From Chloroflexota bacterium (GTDB taxonomy: Bacteria; Chloroflexota; Limnocylindria; P2-11E): 58,223 nucleotides of DNA. Made by a program: the position numbers and the translations under genes. Of the stretch, positions 13,903 to 22,956 are shown piece by piece (positions within the stretch are counted from its first letter, which is position 1; each line of letters starts with the position of its first letter). Under the pieces are notes generated by a model. It saw only the letters and a program-made list of their open reading frames with translations, ran no database searches and had not been told where the DNA came from. The stretch covers positions 1 to 58,223 of the forward strand of contig VBFY01000067.1 in the NCBI GenBank assembly GCA_005889405.1, given 5' to 3'.

Positions 13903-16721
13903 TAGCGCGCCGGCGCGACCCGCGACAGCTCGCGGACGCGCCGGATGAGCACGACGAGCATGGCGTGACTCGTTTCAGGACGCTCGCGGAGGATCGTCTC
14001 AAGCTCGCGCCGTCCGATCCGCAATGCGCGCACGGTGCCGCGTGCCACGAGTGAGGCACTGCGAGGCTCGCCGTCGAGCACGGCCATCTCACCGACGTAA
14101 TCACCGCGCTTCCGTCTGGCGATCTCCGCGCCGCCGGTGACCACGCCCACTTCGCCTTCGACGATCACGAGCAGCTCGTTGCCGGCGTCGCCCTCCCGCG
14201 CGATCAACGTGCCGTCGTCGTACAGCTGTTCTCCCGCGACCGCAGCGATCTGCTTGAGATCGCCGGGCGGGAGCTCGGCGAAGAGCGGTACCTGCCGCAG
14301 GAACAAGATTCGCTCCATCGTCGGCAGCGTCGCAAGAGTCTCCATCGCGGCACCTCCTAGGGTTGTGGGTCGAGCGGTCGCGAACGTGCAGACCTCGCGG
14401 ATCCACGCGTCGGTGTCGGCGCGCAGCTCGGCCAGGTCCGTTGGTCTGTCGGCTGGCGAGAGATCCTCGAAGACAGCAAGAAGAGGTCGCACGAGCTCGC
14501 GATCGCCCATCGCCTCGAGCGCCTCGACCGCATTAGCGCGCTGGACGCGCTCGCGGCTGCGCAGGCCGGCGAGCGCGGCCTCGTACGCATCGTCTGAAGC
14601 GAGCGACGCGAGCGCCCCCAGCGCGACCGCGCCGTGTGTGCGCGCGGCGCGAACGAGTGCGTCACGCGCGAATGCGGTCCGCTCGTCCTCGCCCCGCAGT
14701 CCGCGCGCAACCGCGTGATAGCGCCCAGCGTCGGCCGCGCGTCGCCGCGCGACCTCGCGCACCCGTGCGGCGACGGCGGCCGTAGGCATCCGTCGCAGCG
14801 CGTCGAGCGCGTCATCGACGGCGACGCCGTCTTCGACCGCAGCGATCGCGATCTCGAGCGCCGGTGTGCCCACCGTGACGAGGGCGTCGGCGGCGGCGCG
14901 ACGCACCGCCCGATCCTCGTCGCGGATCGCGGCCGCGAGAAGAGGCAGCGCCGCTGCGCCCGCCGCGGGTAGCGCGCGCACGGCCGCCGCGCGCACCCGC
15001 GAGTCCGTATCCGTCGCGAGGTCCATGATCGCCTCCGCCGCAGCGTGCTCGCGCGAGCTCCCGAGCCCGCGGACGGCAACGAGCCTCAGCTCCGCATCGC
15101 CCGAGTGCAGTAGCGCATCGAGCGTCGGCCAGGCTCGGGGCTCGACCTCGAGAAGTGCGGCGGCGCAGGTGGCGCGCACCGCGGGATCGACGTCGTCCAG
15201 ATGTGTGCTCAGGAGGGGCGCCTGGCGGCGCGCGAGTGCGTTCGCCGCCGCGCGGCGCACATCATCGTCGTCGTCATCGAGCGCGGTGATGAGCAGATCA
15301 TCGTCCTCGGCGAGCTGACCCAGTACCTCGACCGCGATGTGTCGTGTTCGCGGATCGGGATCCCGCGCGGCGGCTCGCGCCGCCGAGACGGCCGCGGCGT
15401 CGCGTCGGTAGCCACCGAATGGCTCTTCCTCGCCGGCGAAGACGATCGGTTGGCCGGTCCTCAGCGTTCGCACGAGCGCCCTCGCGTATTGGCGCGATGC
15501 ACGCCACCAGATGTACGCGGTGACGAGTGCCGCGCCAAGACCGATGGCGGCAAGCTGGGCCGCGTCGAGCGTTCGGTCGCCGACCAGCAGCACGGCGCCG
15601 GCGATCACGATGCCGGCCTGATCAGGCACGCCGTTCACGAAGGCGCGCACCTGATCGCGGCGCTCCCGCGGGATCACGTTGAACACCGACTCGTAGGCCG
15701 GGCTCGCGATGCCCTGGAGGTACATGAGCTGAGCGAAACGGAAGGCGACGAGAGCGCTGAATGCGGTCTGCGTCACGAGCAGCGTCGCGAATCCAGTCGC
15801 GTAGAGCAACGGGAAGACGAGGATCGCGGCCATGATGCCGAGGCGCGCGAAGAGCCGGTTCGCGACGAAGAGCGACGCGAGGAACGCGGCCCCGGTCGAC
15901 GCGCCGCCGAACAGTCCGAAGAAGCCCGCCAGCTGTTCGGCGCTCGGATATGCCCGCGTGGCCGCCTTGGCGAACGGAAATGTGAGCGAGAAATAGAGCA
16001 CGGCGAAGAGCACGGTCGCCGCCGAGACGTCGCGCCAGAGCGGAGAGGAGCGCACGTATCGGTAGCCGGCCTGCATGTCCTGGATCAGGCTCACGCTGCG
16101 CGCGGGCGCGACGACGTGCCGTGCGAGCAGCGTGCGTGCGACGAGGTACACGAGCACGAGCGAGCCGGACCAGATCGCGAGCAGATTCTCCGTGCCGAGG
16201 AGACCCGCGAGCGGACGGGTGACGAAACCACCGACGACGCCACCGAAGATCCCACCGGCCGCGAACAGGGGGAACAGCCGCTTGGCCTGACGCGTATCGC
16301 ACACGATCGACGCGATGCCCCAGGTGAGCATGCCTTGCAGCAATCCCTCGACATTCATGAGCAGCCAGAAGACCGCATACGTCCATGGGATGTCGAACGC
16401 AAGCACGACGCGCTGCAGCGCGAGCGAAGTCGCGAGCACGAGCGGTAGGCCGAGATACACGCGGACGCGAGCCACGCGTCCGAGCACCGCGGTGATCCCG
16501 AGCGACACGACGAAGTTCGTGATGCCGAGCGCCATGTAAAGCGCGGGGAGTGCAGCGGTGCCCTGCCGTGAGAAGAACAGCGCCTCGACCGCATTGCCAC
16601 CGACCATGCCGCCGACGGTCACGAGGCTCGTCATCGCGAGCACGAGCGAGACGGTGCGCTCCTCGCCAGCGCGAACCTTGAAGAGCTCCGCGAGCCGCTT
16701 CGTCAATCCGGCGAACAGCAT
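13902..16721 (-). CDS. NTT/MFS-like membrane protein fused to HEAT repeats and a cyclic-nucleotide-binding domain
   Basis: This 939-residue protein has three parts. Residues 1 to about 425 hold 11-12 membrane helices resembling the Npt1/Npt2 ATP/ADP-translocase branch of the MFS. Residues about 435-785 form HEAT-type alpha repeats (DPDPRTRHIAVEVLGQLAED; DSRVRAAAVRALPAAG; DRAVRRAAADALVTVG). Residues about 815-925 are a CNB domain with an intact phosphate-binding cassette, GEMAVLDGEPRSASLV, including the Glu and Arg that hold cAMP. The gene follows the Ser/Thr kinase by 12 nt and is coupled to the MGMT-like gene. A cAMP-gated or scaffolded transporter is an inference. Confidence 0.85.
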   Translation of the reverse strand: MLFAGLTKRLAELFKVRAGEERTVSLVLAMTSLVTVGGMVGGNAVEALFFSRQGTAALPALYMALGITNFVVSLGITAVLGRVARVRVYLGLPLVLATSLALQRVVLAFDIPWTYAVFWLLMNVEGLLQGMLTWGIASIVCDTRQAKRLFPLFAAGGIFGGVVGGFVTRPLAGLLGTENLLAIWSGSLVLVYLVARTLLARHVVAPARSVSLIQDMQAGYRYVRSSPLWRDVSAATVLFAVLYFSLTFPFAKAATRAYPSAEQLAGFFGLFGGASTGAAFLASLFVANRLFARLGIMAAILVFPLLYATGFATLLVTQTAFSALVAFRFAQLMYLQGIASPAYESVFNVIPRERRDQVRAFVNGVPDQAGIVIAGAVLLVGDRTLDAAQLAAIGLGAALVTAYIWWRASRQYARALVRTLRTGQPIVFAGEEEPFGGYRRDAAAVSAARAAARDPDPRTRHIAVEVLGQLAEDDDLLITALDDDDDDVRRAAANALARRQAPLLSTHLDDVDPAVRATCAAALLEVEPRAWPTLDALLHSGDAELRLVAVRGLGSSREHAAAEAIMDLATDTDSRVRAAAVRALPAAGAAALPLLAAAIRDEDRAVRRAAADALVTVGTPALEIAIAAVEDGVAVDDALDALRRMPTAAVAARVREVARRRAADAGRYHAVARGLRGEDERTAFARDALVRAARTHGAVALGALASLASDDAYEAALAGLRSRERVQRANAVEALEAMGDRELVRPLLAVFEDLSPADRPTDLAELRADTDAWIREVCTFATARPTTLGGAAMETLATLPTMERILFLRQVPLFAELPPGDLKQIAAVAGEQLYDDGTLIAREGDAGNELLVIVEGEVGVVTGGAEIARRKRGDYVGEMAVLDGEPRSASLVARGTVRALRIGRRELETILRERPETSHAMLVVLIRRVRELSRVAPAR

Positions 16722-16733
16722 GCGCCGACTGTC

Positions 16734-18620
16734 CTAGCGGACGGGCAGCCTCCGCGCGGCGACCGATGGGGCCGGTTCTTCCTCGGGCTCTGGGCGCTGG
16801 GTCGCGCCGATGATCACGCCAAGCGCCGTCGCGAACGCCACGCCGACCATCGCGGAAACGAGGAGCACGTTGTCAGCCGGCCGTCCGGCCGCGTGGTCCA
16901 GCGGACCCCAAGTGATGAACAGCAGGTAGAGGATGGCCGCGCCCGACATGGCGCCGACGAGCTGCGCGGCCACATACAGCGAGAACCAGCGCGTCGGCCT
17001 GCGCAAGAGCGTGTCGAAGAAGGTACGCAGCATTCGCGTCACCGACCAGACCGTCAGGCCCGCGATCGTCCAGGCGATGACAGTAGCGAGGGCAGCGACG
17101 TCCGCAGCGACGAGCCGCGACACGAGCGCGGCCATCTGTGAGACCAGCGTCTCCGGATTCATGACCTCGCCAAGCGAGCTGCCACGCCCCTGCAGCACAC
17201 CGATGAGCGCGCTCTTCGTGTCGACGGCGCGCAGCGTGCCGAACAGCGTTTCCTGCCGCAGGGTGAAGCCGGTCTGCACGAATGGGCCGAGCGACTGCTC
17301 TCCGGCGGCGATCGCGAAGATCACCGTGAGGGTCGCGCCCCATGTCGCCGTGATCACGCCCATGAGGCCGTCGATCGCGGCGGCCGTCAGGATGAAGGCC
17401 GGCGCGAGGCCGAGCGGCGCGGTGACGGGCATCGCCATCGCCATGATCGCTTGCTCGCTGCGCACGTCGCGGATCCAGACCCACACGCCCATGAGCGCGA
17501 ACAGGACCGCGAGCCCCGGCACGAACAGGAAGATGAGGACGGTCTCGATGACCCACGCGATCGCGAGCGCGACGCCGAGCTGGCCCGCGAACGCGACGAT
17601 GGCCACGAGGCCCGCCGCGGCGAGCGACGTGATCAGACCGAAGCTCGCGAGGACCATGAGGGCGAAGACCGGAAGTGCGGCCATGAACGCGAAGAAGATG
17701 CGCCGGATCGGCTGGCCGTAATTCGACAGCAGCGCCACGACGGGACTCTGATCGACGGTGGGCACGAAGTCGGTGATGGGGTCGGTCATCACGGGCGTGA
17801 TGCGCGTGGTCGCGAGCTCCTTGTCGATGTTCTCGATCGCGGCGAGCGCCTTCGCGAAATCGCTTGCCTTCTGATAACGAAGGTTGGGTTGCTTCGCGAG
17901 CGCCTTGAGCACGATCGTGTCGAGCTCCTTTGGCAGCGATGGCCGCAGGTGGCTCGGTGGGACCGGCATGCGGACGACGTGGTCGCGCATGAGGACGCCG
18001 GCGTTCGTGCTGGTGAACGGCGGCTTCCCGACGAGCGCCTCGTAGAGGACGAGCCCCAGACCGTATACGTCGCTCTGGACCGAGGCCTGCTTGCCCTCGA
18101 CGCGTTCCGGCGCGACGTACATCGCGGTCGCGTAGAGCTCCGGCGTCGCGGCATCCTCCTTCGGCGTCCGCGCGATGCCGAAGTCAGCGATCTTCGCATG
18201 GTCGTTCGCGTCGAACAGAATGTTGGATGGCTTGAGGTCGGCGTGGATGATGCCCTTCGAGTGTGCGAACGCGAGGCCGGTCGCGACCTCGACGGCGATG
18301 CGCACCGCGTCGCCTGCCTTGAGCGGACCCGTCCGCTCGATGCGGCCCTTGAGCGATCCGCCCGCGAGGTGCTCCATCACGATGTACGGAAGGTTGTCGA
18401 CCTCGCCGACGTCGAAGACGGAGACGATATTCGCGTGGGAGAGCTGGGCAAGCGAGCGCGCTTCCTTCACGAACATGCGGCGCAGATTGCCGTCGGCGGC
18501 GGCCGCGGTGTCGAGGACCTTGATGGCCACCTCGCGCTTGAGCGCGGTGTCCTGCGCCAGGTAGACCTGGGAGGAACCACCGGCGCCTAGCGGCTGCGAG
18601 ATCTGGTAGCGCTTATCCAG
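16734..18620 (-). CDS. Membrane Ser/Thr protein kinase (CTG start proposed)
   Basis: Residues 1-270 form a eukaryotic-like kinase: Gly-rich loop GAGGSSQVYLAQD, VAIK lysine near residue 34, catalytic loop HADLKPSNIL (Ala instead of the usual Arg, so non-RD), DFGIAR, and the APE-like VAPERVEG. Residues about 300-600 hold roughly six to eight membrane helices with no extracellular sensor such as PASTA. No ATG, GTG or TTG precedes the VAIK motif in frame before an upstream stop. The proposed start is CTG at 18620, with AGGAG exactly 6 nt upstream. The first gene of the kinase, NTT-HEAT-CNB and MGMT-like operon. Length with this start is 628 residues. Confidence 0.85.
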   Translation of the reverse strand: MDKRYQISQPLGAGGSSQVYLAQDTALKREVAIKVLDTAAAADGNLRRMFVKEARSLAQLSHANIVSVFDVGEVDNLPYIVMEHLAGGSLKGRIERTGPLKAGDAVRIAVEVATGLAFAHSKGIIHADLKPSNILFDANDHAKIADFGIARTPKEDAATPELYATAMYVAPERVEGKQASVQSDVYGLGLVLYEALVGKPPFTSTNAGVLMRDHVVRMPVPPSHLRPSLPKELDTIVLKALAKQPNLRYQKASDFAKALAAIENIDKELATTRITPVMTDPITDFVPTVDQSPVVALLSNYGQPIRRIFFAFMAALPVFALMVLASFGLITSLAAAGLVAIVAFAGQLGVALAIAWVIETVLIFLFVPGLAVLFALMGVWVWIRDVRSEQAIMAMAMPVTAPLGLAPAFILTAAAIDGLMGVITATWGATLTVIFAIAAGEQSLGPFVQTGFTLRQETLFGTLRAVDTKSALIGVLQGRGSSLGEVMNPETLVSQMAALVSRLVAADVAALATVIAWTIAGLTVWSVTRMLRTFFDTLLRRPTRWFSLYVAAQLVGAMSGAAILYLLFITWGPLDHAAGRPADNVLLVSAMVGVAFATALGVIIGATQRPEPEEEPAPSVAARRLPVR

Positions 18621-18661
18621 TACAAGCTCCTGCGCGAGTTCGCCGAGCCGACCGCGGGCCG

Positions 18662-18667
18662 ACTATA
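18662..18667 (-). promoter_or_regulatory. -10 box of the kinase operon
   Basis: On the minus strand TATAGT lies at this place, about 42 nt upstream of the proposed CTG start. A start of transcription near 18655 would leave a leader of about 35 nt that includes the AGGAG site. No convincing -35 box is seen. An in-frame TAG inside this same box blocks any longer kinase reading frame. Confidence 0.45.
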
Positions 18668-18751
18668 CCGCCCGACCTCAGGCCAGCCTGCGATGAGCAA
18701 ACGGCCTGGCGGCCATCGCCGTTACCCGCCTGTCCAAGGGCTCGGCGGTCG

Positions 18752-18768
18752 CGGTGGCCTCGCCACCG
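18752..18768. terminator. Hairpin between kinase operon promoter and secreted repeat protein
   Basis: CGGTGGC (18752-18758) and GCCACCG (18762-18768) form a perfect 7-bp stem with a 3-nt loop. It lies 25 nt beyond the stop of the minus-strand repeat-protein gene, a proper place for a transcription stop, but no T-run follows. Confidence 0.35.
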
Positions 18769-18792
18769 AACGGATACCGGACAGTGCCCGCG

Positions 18793-19698
18793 CTAGCGCT
18801 TGAAGATCGCGGTCGGGCCCTTTCGGTCGACGAGCGCCGTTACGGCAGTTCCGACCTGCGCTTTGAAGGCGGTCGCCTGGTCCGCGGTGATCTTCCCATC
18901 GGTCTTGGCCTTGTCGATCTTGGCGTTCGCGGCGGCGGTGAGCTGGGCGACCAGACCGTCCTTGCTCTTCCCCGCGGTCGCGTTCGCGATGTCACCGAGG
19001 CTCTTGCCTTCGCGCAGCGCCTTGGTGAGGTCGGCCTGTGTGATGCCGAGATAATCGCGAGCCGCGCCGAAGACATCCCCGACGAACTCGGTGACTCTGA
19101 GCGCGCGCGTCGTCGTCTTCGGCGTGCGCTGCTCGTAGACGTGGTCGACGAACTTCGCGATCTGCCCGGGAGCCTCGGCCTTGGCTTTGTCGCTCTGTTC
19201 CTTGGTGATCTTGTTGGCGGCCAGGGCTTTGTCGATCGCAGCGTTCGCGGTGTTCTGCAGATCGGCCACGAGGCCCGCTCGGCTCTTGCCCGCGGTCTTG
19301 TCTGCGATCGCGCCGAGGCTCGTGCCGGGGAGTTTTGTCTTGAGATCGGCCATCGTCAGGCCGAGGTACTTCGCTGATTCCTCGAAGAGGCCGCCCAGGA
19401 TCCGCTTGACCTCACCGCCGTTGCCCTTCGTCTCCGAGTCGCGTACCGCGGCGACGATCGCGTCGACCTGTGCCGCGGTGATGACACCCTTCGCGGCCAG
19501 CGCGTCCAGGATCGCCTTGAGCTTGTCAGTCCCGCTGTTCGTGGGCGCCGCATTACCGAGCTGGGCCTCGACCTCGCTGACGGGGTCGTAGGCGACGGGC
19601 GCGAAAGCCGCAAGCGCGGCGCCTCCGAGCAGTGCCGCGGTCAGGGCGCCGGCGCCGGCCGCCACGAGAAGTTTCTTGCTGCGGAATGAAACGCTCAC
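18793..19698 (-). CDS. Secreted helical protein with internal repeats
   Basis: The 301-residue protein has a signal peptide (SKKLLVAAGAGALTAALLGGAALAAFA, residues 7-33) and no later membrane segment. The mature part is Ala/Lys-rich and helical, with two about 80-residue repeats at 107-186 and 213-291. Each reads YLG(L/I)T.ADL.....G.SLG.IA..TAGKS..GLVA.L...ANA.IDKA....KIT..Q. A shorter related segment (LKAILDALAAKGVITAAQVDAIV) precedes them. A GTG start with AAGGAGGAA upstream is clear. Similar repeat proteins occur in high-GC soil bacteria without known function; a cell-surface or spore role would be a guess. Confidence 0.8.
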   Translation of the reverse strand: MSVSFRSKKLLVAAGAGALTAALLGGAALAAFAPVAYDPVSEVEAQLGNAAPTNSGTDKLKAILDALAAKGVITAAQVDAIVAAVRDSETKGNGGEVKRILGGLFEESAKYLGLTMADLKTKLPGTSLGAIADKTAGKSRAGLVADLQNTANAAIDKALAANKITKEQSDKAKAEAPGQIAKFVDHVYEQRTPKTTTRALRVTEFVGDVFGAARDYLGITQADLTKALREGKSLGDIANATAGKSKDGLVAQLTAAANAKIDKAKTDGKITADQATAFKAQVGTAVTALVDRKGPTAIFKR

Positions 19699-19818
19699 TT
19701 GTTCCTCCTTGGATGCGCTACCACCACTACCTGGCAGCTTAACGAGCGGGTTTCGTCCGCCGTACGGTTTTGGTCTCGAAGCGTCATCTCCTTACATCTC
19801 GTTAACATCCGGTGGCTG

Positions 19819-21237
19819 GTGCAGATCGTTTTTGCGGCCGCCGAGGCTGCCCCCTACGCGAAGGTCGGCGGTCTCGCGGACGTCGCGGGCAGTCTGCCTC
19901 AGGCACTCGCGGCCCTCGGTCATGACGTCACGTTGTACTTGCCGCTGCACCGAACGATCGACCGCGCGAAGTTCCAGATCACCGACCGCGCGCCGACGCG
20001 ATCGGTGCCGTACGGGAAGGCGAAGGCCAGAGTCGCGTATCCCAGCGTCGTGCGCGACGGCGTCCGGGTGGTGTTCGTTCGCAACGACCAGCGACTCGGG
20101 CGCGATCGCGTCTACGGCGCACCGGACGACGCGAAGCGCTATGCGTTCTTCTGCCGCGCCGTGCTCGAGGATCTTCGCGACTCGCCTCCGGACATCGTTC
20201 ATGCCCACGACTGGCACGCCGCACTTCTCGTCCCGCTCGTCGCACGAGCGCGCGCTCTCGCCGCGACGTCGACGGTCTTCACGATCCACAACCTCGCGTA
20301 CCAGGGACGGACCGACGCGAGCGTGCTCGCACTGATCCGCCTCCCGCGTGCGCGTCTGCCGATCGAGGACCGCAGCGAGGCAAATCCGATGGCGCGCGCG
20401 ATCGTTAGTGCCGACATCGTGAGCACGGTGAGCGAGCGTTACGCGAAGGAGATCCTCACCGATGAGTTCGGCGAGAGGCTGCAGGGCGTGCTGCGCGAGC
20501 GGCGCCGGCGGCTCTTCGGCATCGTGAACGGCATCGACACGGTCGCGTTCGATCCCGCGACAGATCGCCACATCGCGGCGCGCTACAGCGCCGACGATCC
20601 GAGCGGCAAGGCGCTCTGCAAGGTGGCGCTCCAGAAGGAAGGCGGGCTCGCGACCGATCCGCGGGCGCCGATCTTCGGCTTGGTCGGACGTCTGGTCGAG
20701 CAGAAGGGCATCGATCTTCTGACCGCCTCGGCGCCGAAGCTCCTCGACGCCGGCGGCCAGATCGTCGTACTCGGCACGGGCGACCCGGCGTACGAAGAGA
20801 AGTGGAAGGCCCTCGCCGCGCGCTACGCGGGGACGCTCTGGCTCACGCTCGGCTTCGACGCGGCGCTCGCCCAGCGCATCTACGCGGGGTCCGACCTGTT
20901 CCTGATGCCGTCACGCTTCGAGCCGTGCGGCCTCGGCCAGCTCATCTCGTTCCGCTACGGGACGATCCCCGTCGTGCACGAGGTCGGTGGGCTCGCCGAG
21001 ACGGTGCGCGATGTCGATCGTGACGGCGCTCGTGGCAACGGGTTCTCATTCGCGGAGTACGCGCCCGCCGCGTTCGACGACGCGATCGCGCGCGCGATAC
21101 GTATGCATCGGACGTCGACGGAAGCGTGGAACGAGGTCATTCGACGGGTCATGCGCGAAGATCACTCGTGGGGAGCGTCGGCGAAGCGGTACGTCGATCT
21201 CTACAAGACGGCCTCGAGGGTGCGCAAGGCCGCGTGA
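19819..21237 (+). CDS. glgA: Glycogen/starch synthase (GT5)
   Basis: GlgA extends alpha-1,4-glucan using ADP- or UDP-glucose. The 472-residue protein has the N-terminal KVGGLADV motif (residues 15-22) that binds the sugar nucleotide, HAHDWHAAL, FTIHNLAYQG, FGIVNGIDT, GLVGRLVEQKGIDLL, and the C-terminal FEPCGLGQL with the catalytic Glu. The GTG at 19819 gives the usual MQIVFAAAEAAPYAKVGG start; open frame further upstream runs into the divergent promoter of the repeat protein. It overlaps the next gene by 4 nt. About 120 bp separates it from the divergent secreted protein. Confidence 0.93.
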   Translation: MQIVFAAAEAAPYAKVGGLADVAGSLPQALAALGHDVTLYLPLHRTIDRAKFQITDRAPTRSVPYGKAKARVAYPSVVRDGVRVVFVRNDQRLGRDRVYGAPDDAKRYAFFCRAVLEDLRDSPPDIVHAHDWHAALLVPLVARARALAATSTVFTIHNLAYQGRTDASVLALIRLPRARLPIEDRSEANPMARAIVSADIVSTVSERYAKEILTDEFGERLQGVLRERRRRLFGIVNGIDTVAFDPATDRHIAARYSADDPSGKALCKVALQKEGGLATDPRAPIFGLVGRLVEQKGIDLLTASAPKLLDAGGQIVVLGTGDPAYEEKWKALAARYAGTLWLTLGFDAALAQRIYAGSDLFLMPSRFEPCGLGQLISFRYGTIPVVHEVGGLAETVRDVDRDGARGNGFSFAEYAPAAFDDAIARAIRMHRTSTEAWNEVIRRVMREDHSWGASAKRYVDLYKTASRVRKAA

Positions 21238-22310
21238 CGGCATCCATCGTCGACCTTGAGGAGGCCGTTGCCTCGCTTCCGGCGACCGCGCGTGCCGCGG
21301 CTGGACGGATCCTCGCCATCTCCACGACGATCGGTCGCCTCGAGCCGCCGCCGGAGATGCACGAATGGATCCGGAAGTTCTTCGGGTCGGTCGAGGCCGT
21401 CCGCGAGCAGCGCATCGTGCGCGTGAGCAACCAGGTCACGTTCGAGGGCGCGCTGTTCAACGAGCTCCGCGCGCTGCGGCCGATGGAGGTCAAGGGCGGC
21501 GATGAGGTGCGCGCGACCATCGCATCGTCCGCGAACGACCCTTTCTGCCGTCCGGAGACCGGCACGCCCGCGGATGTCTTCGGGCGTGTCGAGGGCAAGT
21601 GGGGGATCACCGCATCGAACGTCGCGAAGTACGACGGCTTTCACGGCGTGCTTGTCTTCAAACAGCACGACCCCCTCGCGCCCCTGGATACGTCCGCGGT
21701 ACGCGACCACCTGACCACCGCTCGACGTTGGGCCGAGCACGCGCTCGAGGTCGATCCCGCGGCGCGCTATTACTTCCTCCTGTGGAACTGCCTGTGGCGT
21801 GCGGGCGGCTCGATCGTGCACGGTCACATGCAGATGACGGCGACGCGCGGCATGCACTACCCGAAGATCGAGCTGCTCCGTCGCCAGGCGCTCGCCTACG
21901 ACGCGCGCCACGGGCGCGACTACTTCGACGACCTGTGGATCGTCCACGAAGCGCTCGGCCTCGGAGCCGAAGTCAACGGCGTCCGCGTCATCGCGTCGCT
22001 CGTTCCGATAAAGGAGCGCGAGATCCTGGTGCTCGGGCGCCCCGGGGCTGACGAATCGTCACTCGCGCCGGCGATCGCGAAAGCCGTCTCGGCCCACCGT
22101 TCCGCGGGCGTTGTTTCCTACAACATGGCCCTCTACCTGCCGCCGCTCTCGCCGGACGGCGAGGACTGGCGGCGCTTCCCGCCGCTGGCACGACTCGTAG
22201 ACCGCGGCGACCCGGCGAACAAGACGAGCGATATCGGAGCGATGGAGCTGTACGCTGCCTCGGTCATCGCCGCCGACCCGTTTCGGCTGGCTGAGGCGCT
22301 GCGCGCCTGA
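21234..22310 (+). CDS. GalT/HIT-superfamily protein
   Basis: The 358-residue protein has a HIT-fold active-site pattern, SIVHGHMQMTATRG (around residue 194), which matches the HxHxQ triad of galactose-1-phosphate uridylyltransferases and related nucleotidyl transferases. Other supports are WGITASNVAKYDGFHGVLVFKQHDPL before it. The GTG start overlaps the glgA stop (GTGA), so it is co-translated. Given the neighbour, a sugar-1-phosphate nucleotidyl transfer or nucleotide-sugar phosphorylase role is plausible. It is not close enough by eye to GalT proper for a specific name. Confidence 0.65.
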   Translation: MTASIVDLEEAVASLPATARAAAGRILAISTTIGRLEPPPEMHEWIRKFFGSVEAVREQRIVRVSNQVTFEGALFNELRALRPMEVKGGDEVRATIASSANDPFCRPETGTPADVFGRVEGKWGITASNVAKYDGFHGVLVFKQHDPLAPLDTSAVRDHLTTARRWAEHALEVDPAARYYFLLWNCLWRAGGSIVHGHMQMTATRGMHYPKIELLRRQALAYDARHGRDYFDDLWIVHEALGLGAEVNGVRVIASLVPIKEREILVLGRPGADESSLAPAIAKAVSAHRSAGVVSYNMALYLPPLSPDGEDWRRFPPLARLVDRGDPANKTSDIGAMELYAASVIAADPFRLAEALRA

Positions 22311-22376
22311 CTGCTAACACCGTTCCGCCACCATCTCTGTCACGTGGGCTATTGACGCGGCGGTCGCTGTCCTGCT

Positions 22377-22382
22377 TACTTT
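22377..22382 (+). promoter_or_regulatory. Candidate -10 of a leaderless Nudix-like gene
   Basis: TACTTT ends 7 nt before the ATG at 22390. TTGACG lies at 22352-22357, a spacer of 19 nt. If used, transcription starts at or next to the ATG, leaving no room for a ribosome site. Confidence 0.4.
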
Positions 22383-22389
22383 TCTGCCA

Positions 22390-22842
22390 ATGGCGGATCT
22401 GACCTTCGTATCGCGCCGCGATTCGAGCTTCAAGGAATTTCCGCCCGCCTCGGCCCAGATTGCGATGGTCCTTCCCTTCTACGGCGATCTCACCGTCTGG
22501 ATGCGCACTCCCGACGCCGGCGGCTGGCATTTCCCCACGAGCGCGCGCCGATCGGGGGAGACGATCCTCGAGGTCGCTCGCCGCGAGCTGTGGGACGCGG
22601 CGCGGATCGTGGCGAACCGCCTCGATCTGCTCGGCGCGATCCGTTACGAGCTTCCAAAGCCGACGACCGCGTACGTATACATGTGCGAGCTCGATCGGCT
22701 GTCGTGGTGGTACGAGCTGCCGGACAAGGACAAGTGCGCCGAACTCGGCGTCTTCGCGCGGCTGCCTCGACCGATCGCGTCGGAGGCGGTCGAGATCGTG
22801 CTCGAGGCCGCGCTCCGGGCGCGCCGTACCGGCCTCCGCTAG
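22390..22842 (+). CDS. Nudix-fold protein with a degenerate Nudix box
   Basis: The 150-residue protein has the Nudix layout: a first strand, GGWHFPTSARRSGETILEVARRELWDAARI across residues 38-67 in the place of the Nudix box. The usual consensus is G(x5)E(x7)REUxEExGU. Here REL is kept but the metal-binding EE is replaced by DA and the final G by R. It is therefore probably inactive as a pyrophosphatase and may act as a ligand-binding or regulatory domain. It follows the glgA pair by 79 bp and has its own candidate promoter. Confidence 0.6.
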   Translation: MADLTFVSRRDSSFKEFPPASAQIAMVLPFYGDLTVWMRTPDAGGWHFPTSARRSGETILEVARRELWDAARIVANRLDLLGAIRYELPKPTTAYVYMCELDRLSWWYELPDKDKCAELGVFARLPRPIASEAVEIVLEAALRARRTGLR

Positions 22843-22956
22843 CACTCCCTTTTCTCGCGCCGTGTGCTCGTTTGTATCGGTTTGCCAACGGTCGCGGGTC
22901 GGTCTTCGGCCAGACCGCCATTCCGGCCAACAACTTGCGGCGCCGCGAAAGCGCAA

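Noticed and set aside
22310-22390. Possible terminator after the GalT/HIT-like gene
   Set aside because: I see no stem with a T-run; the stretch is better read as the promoter of the next gene.
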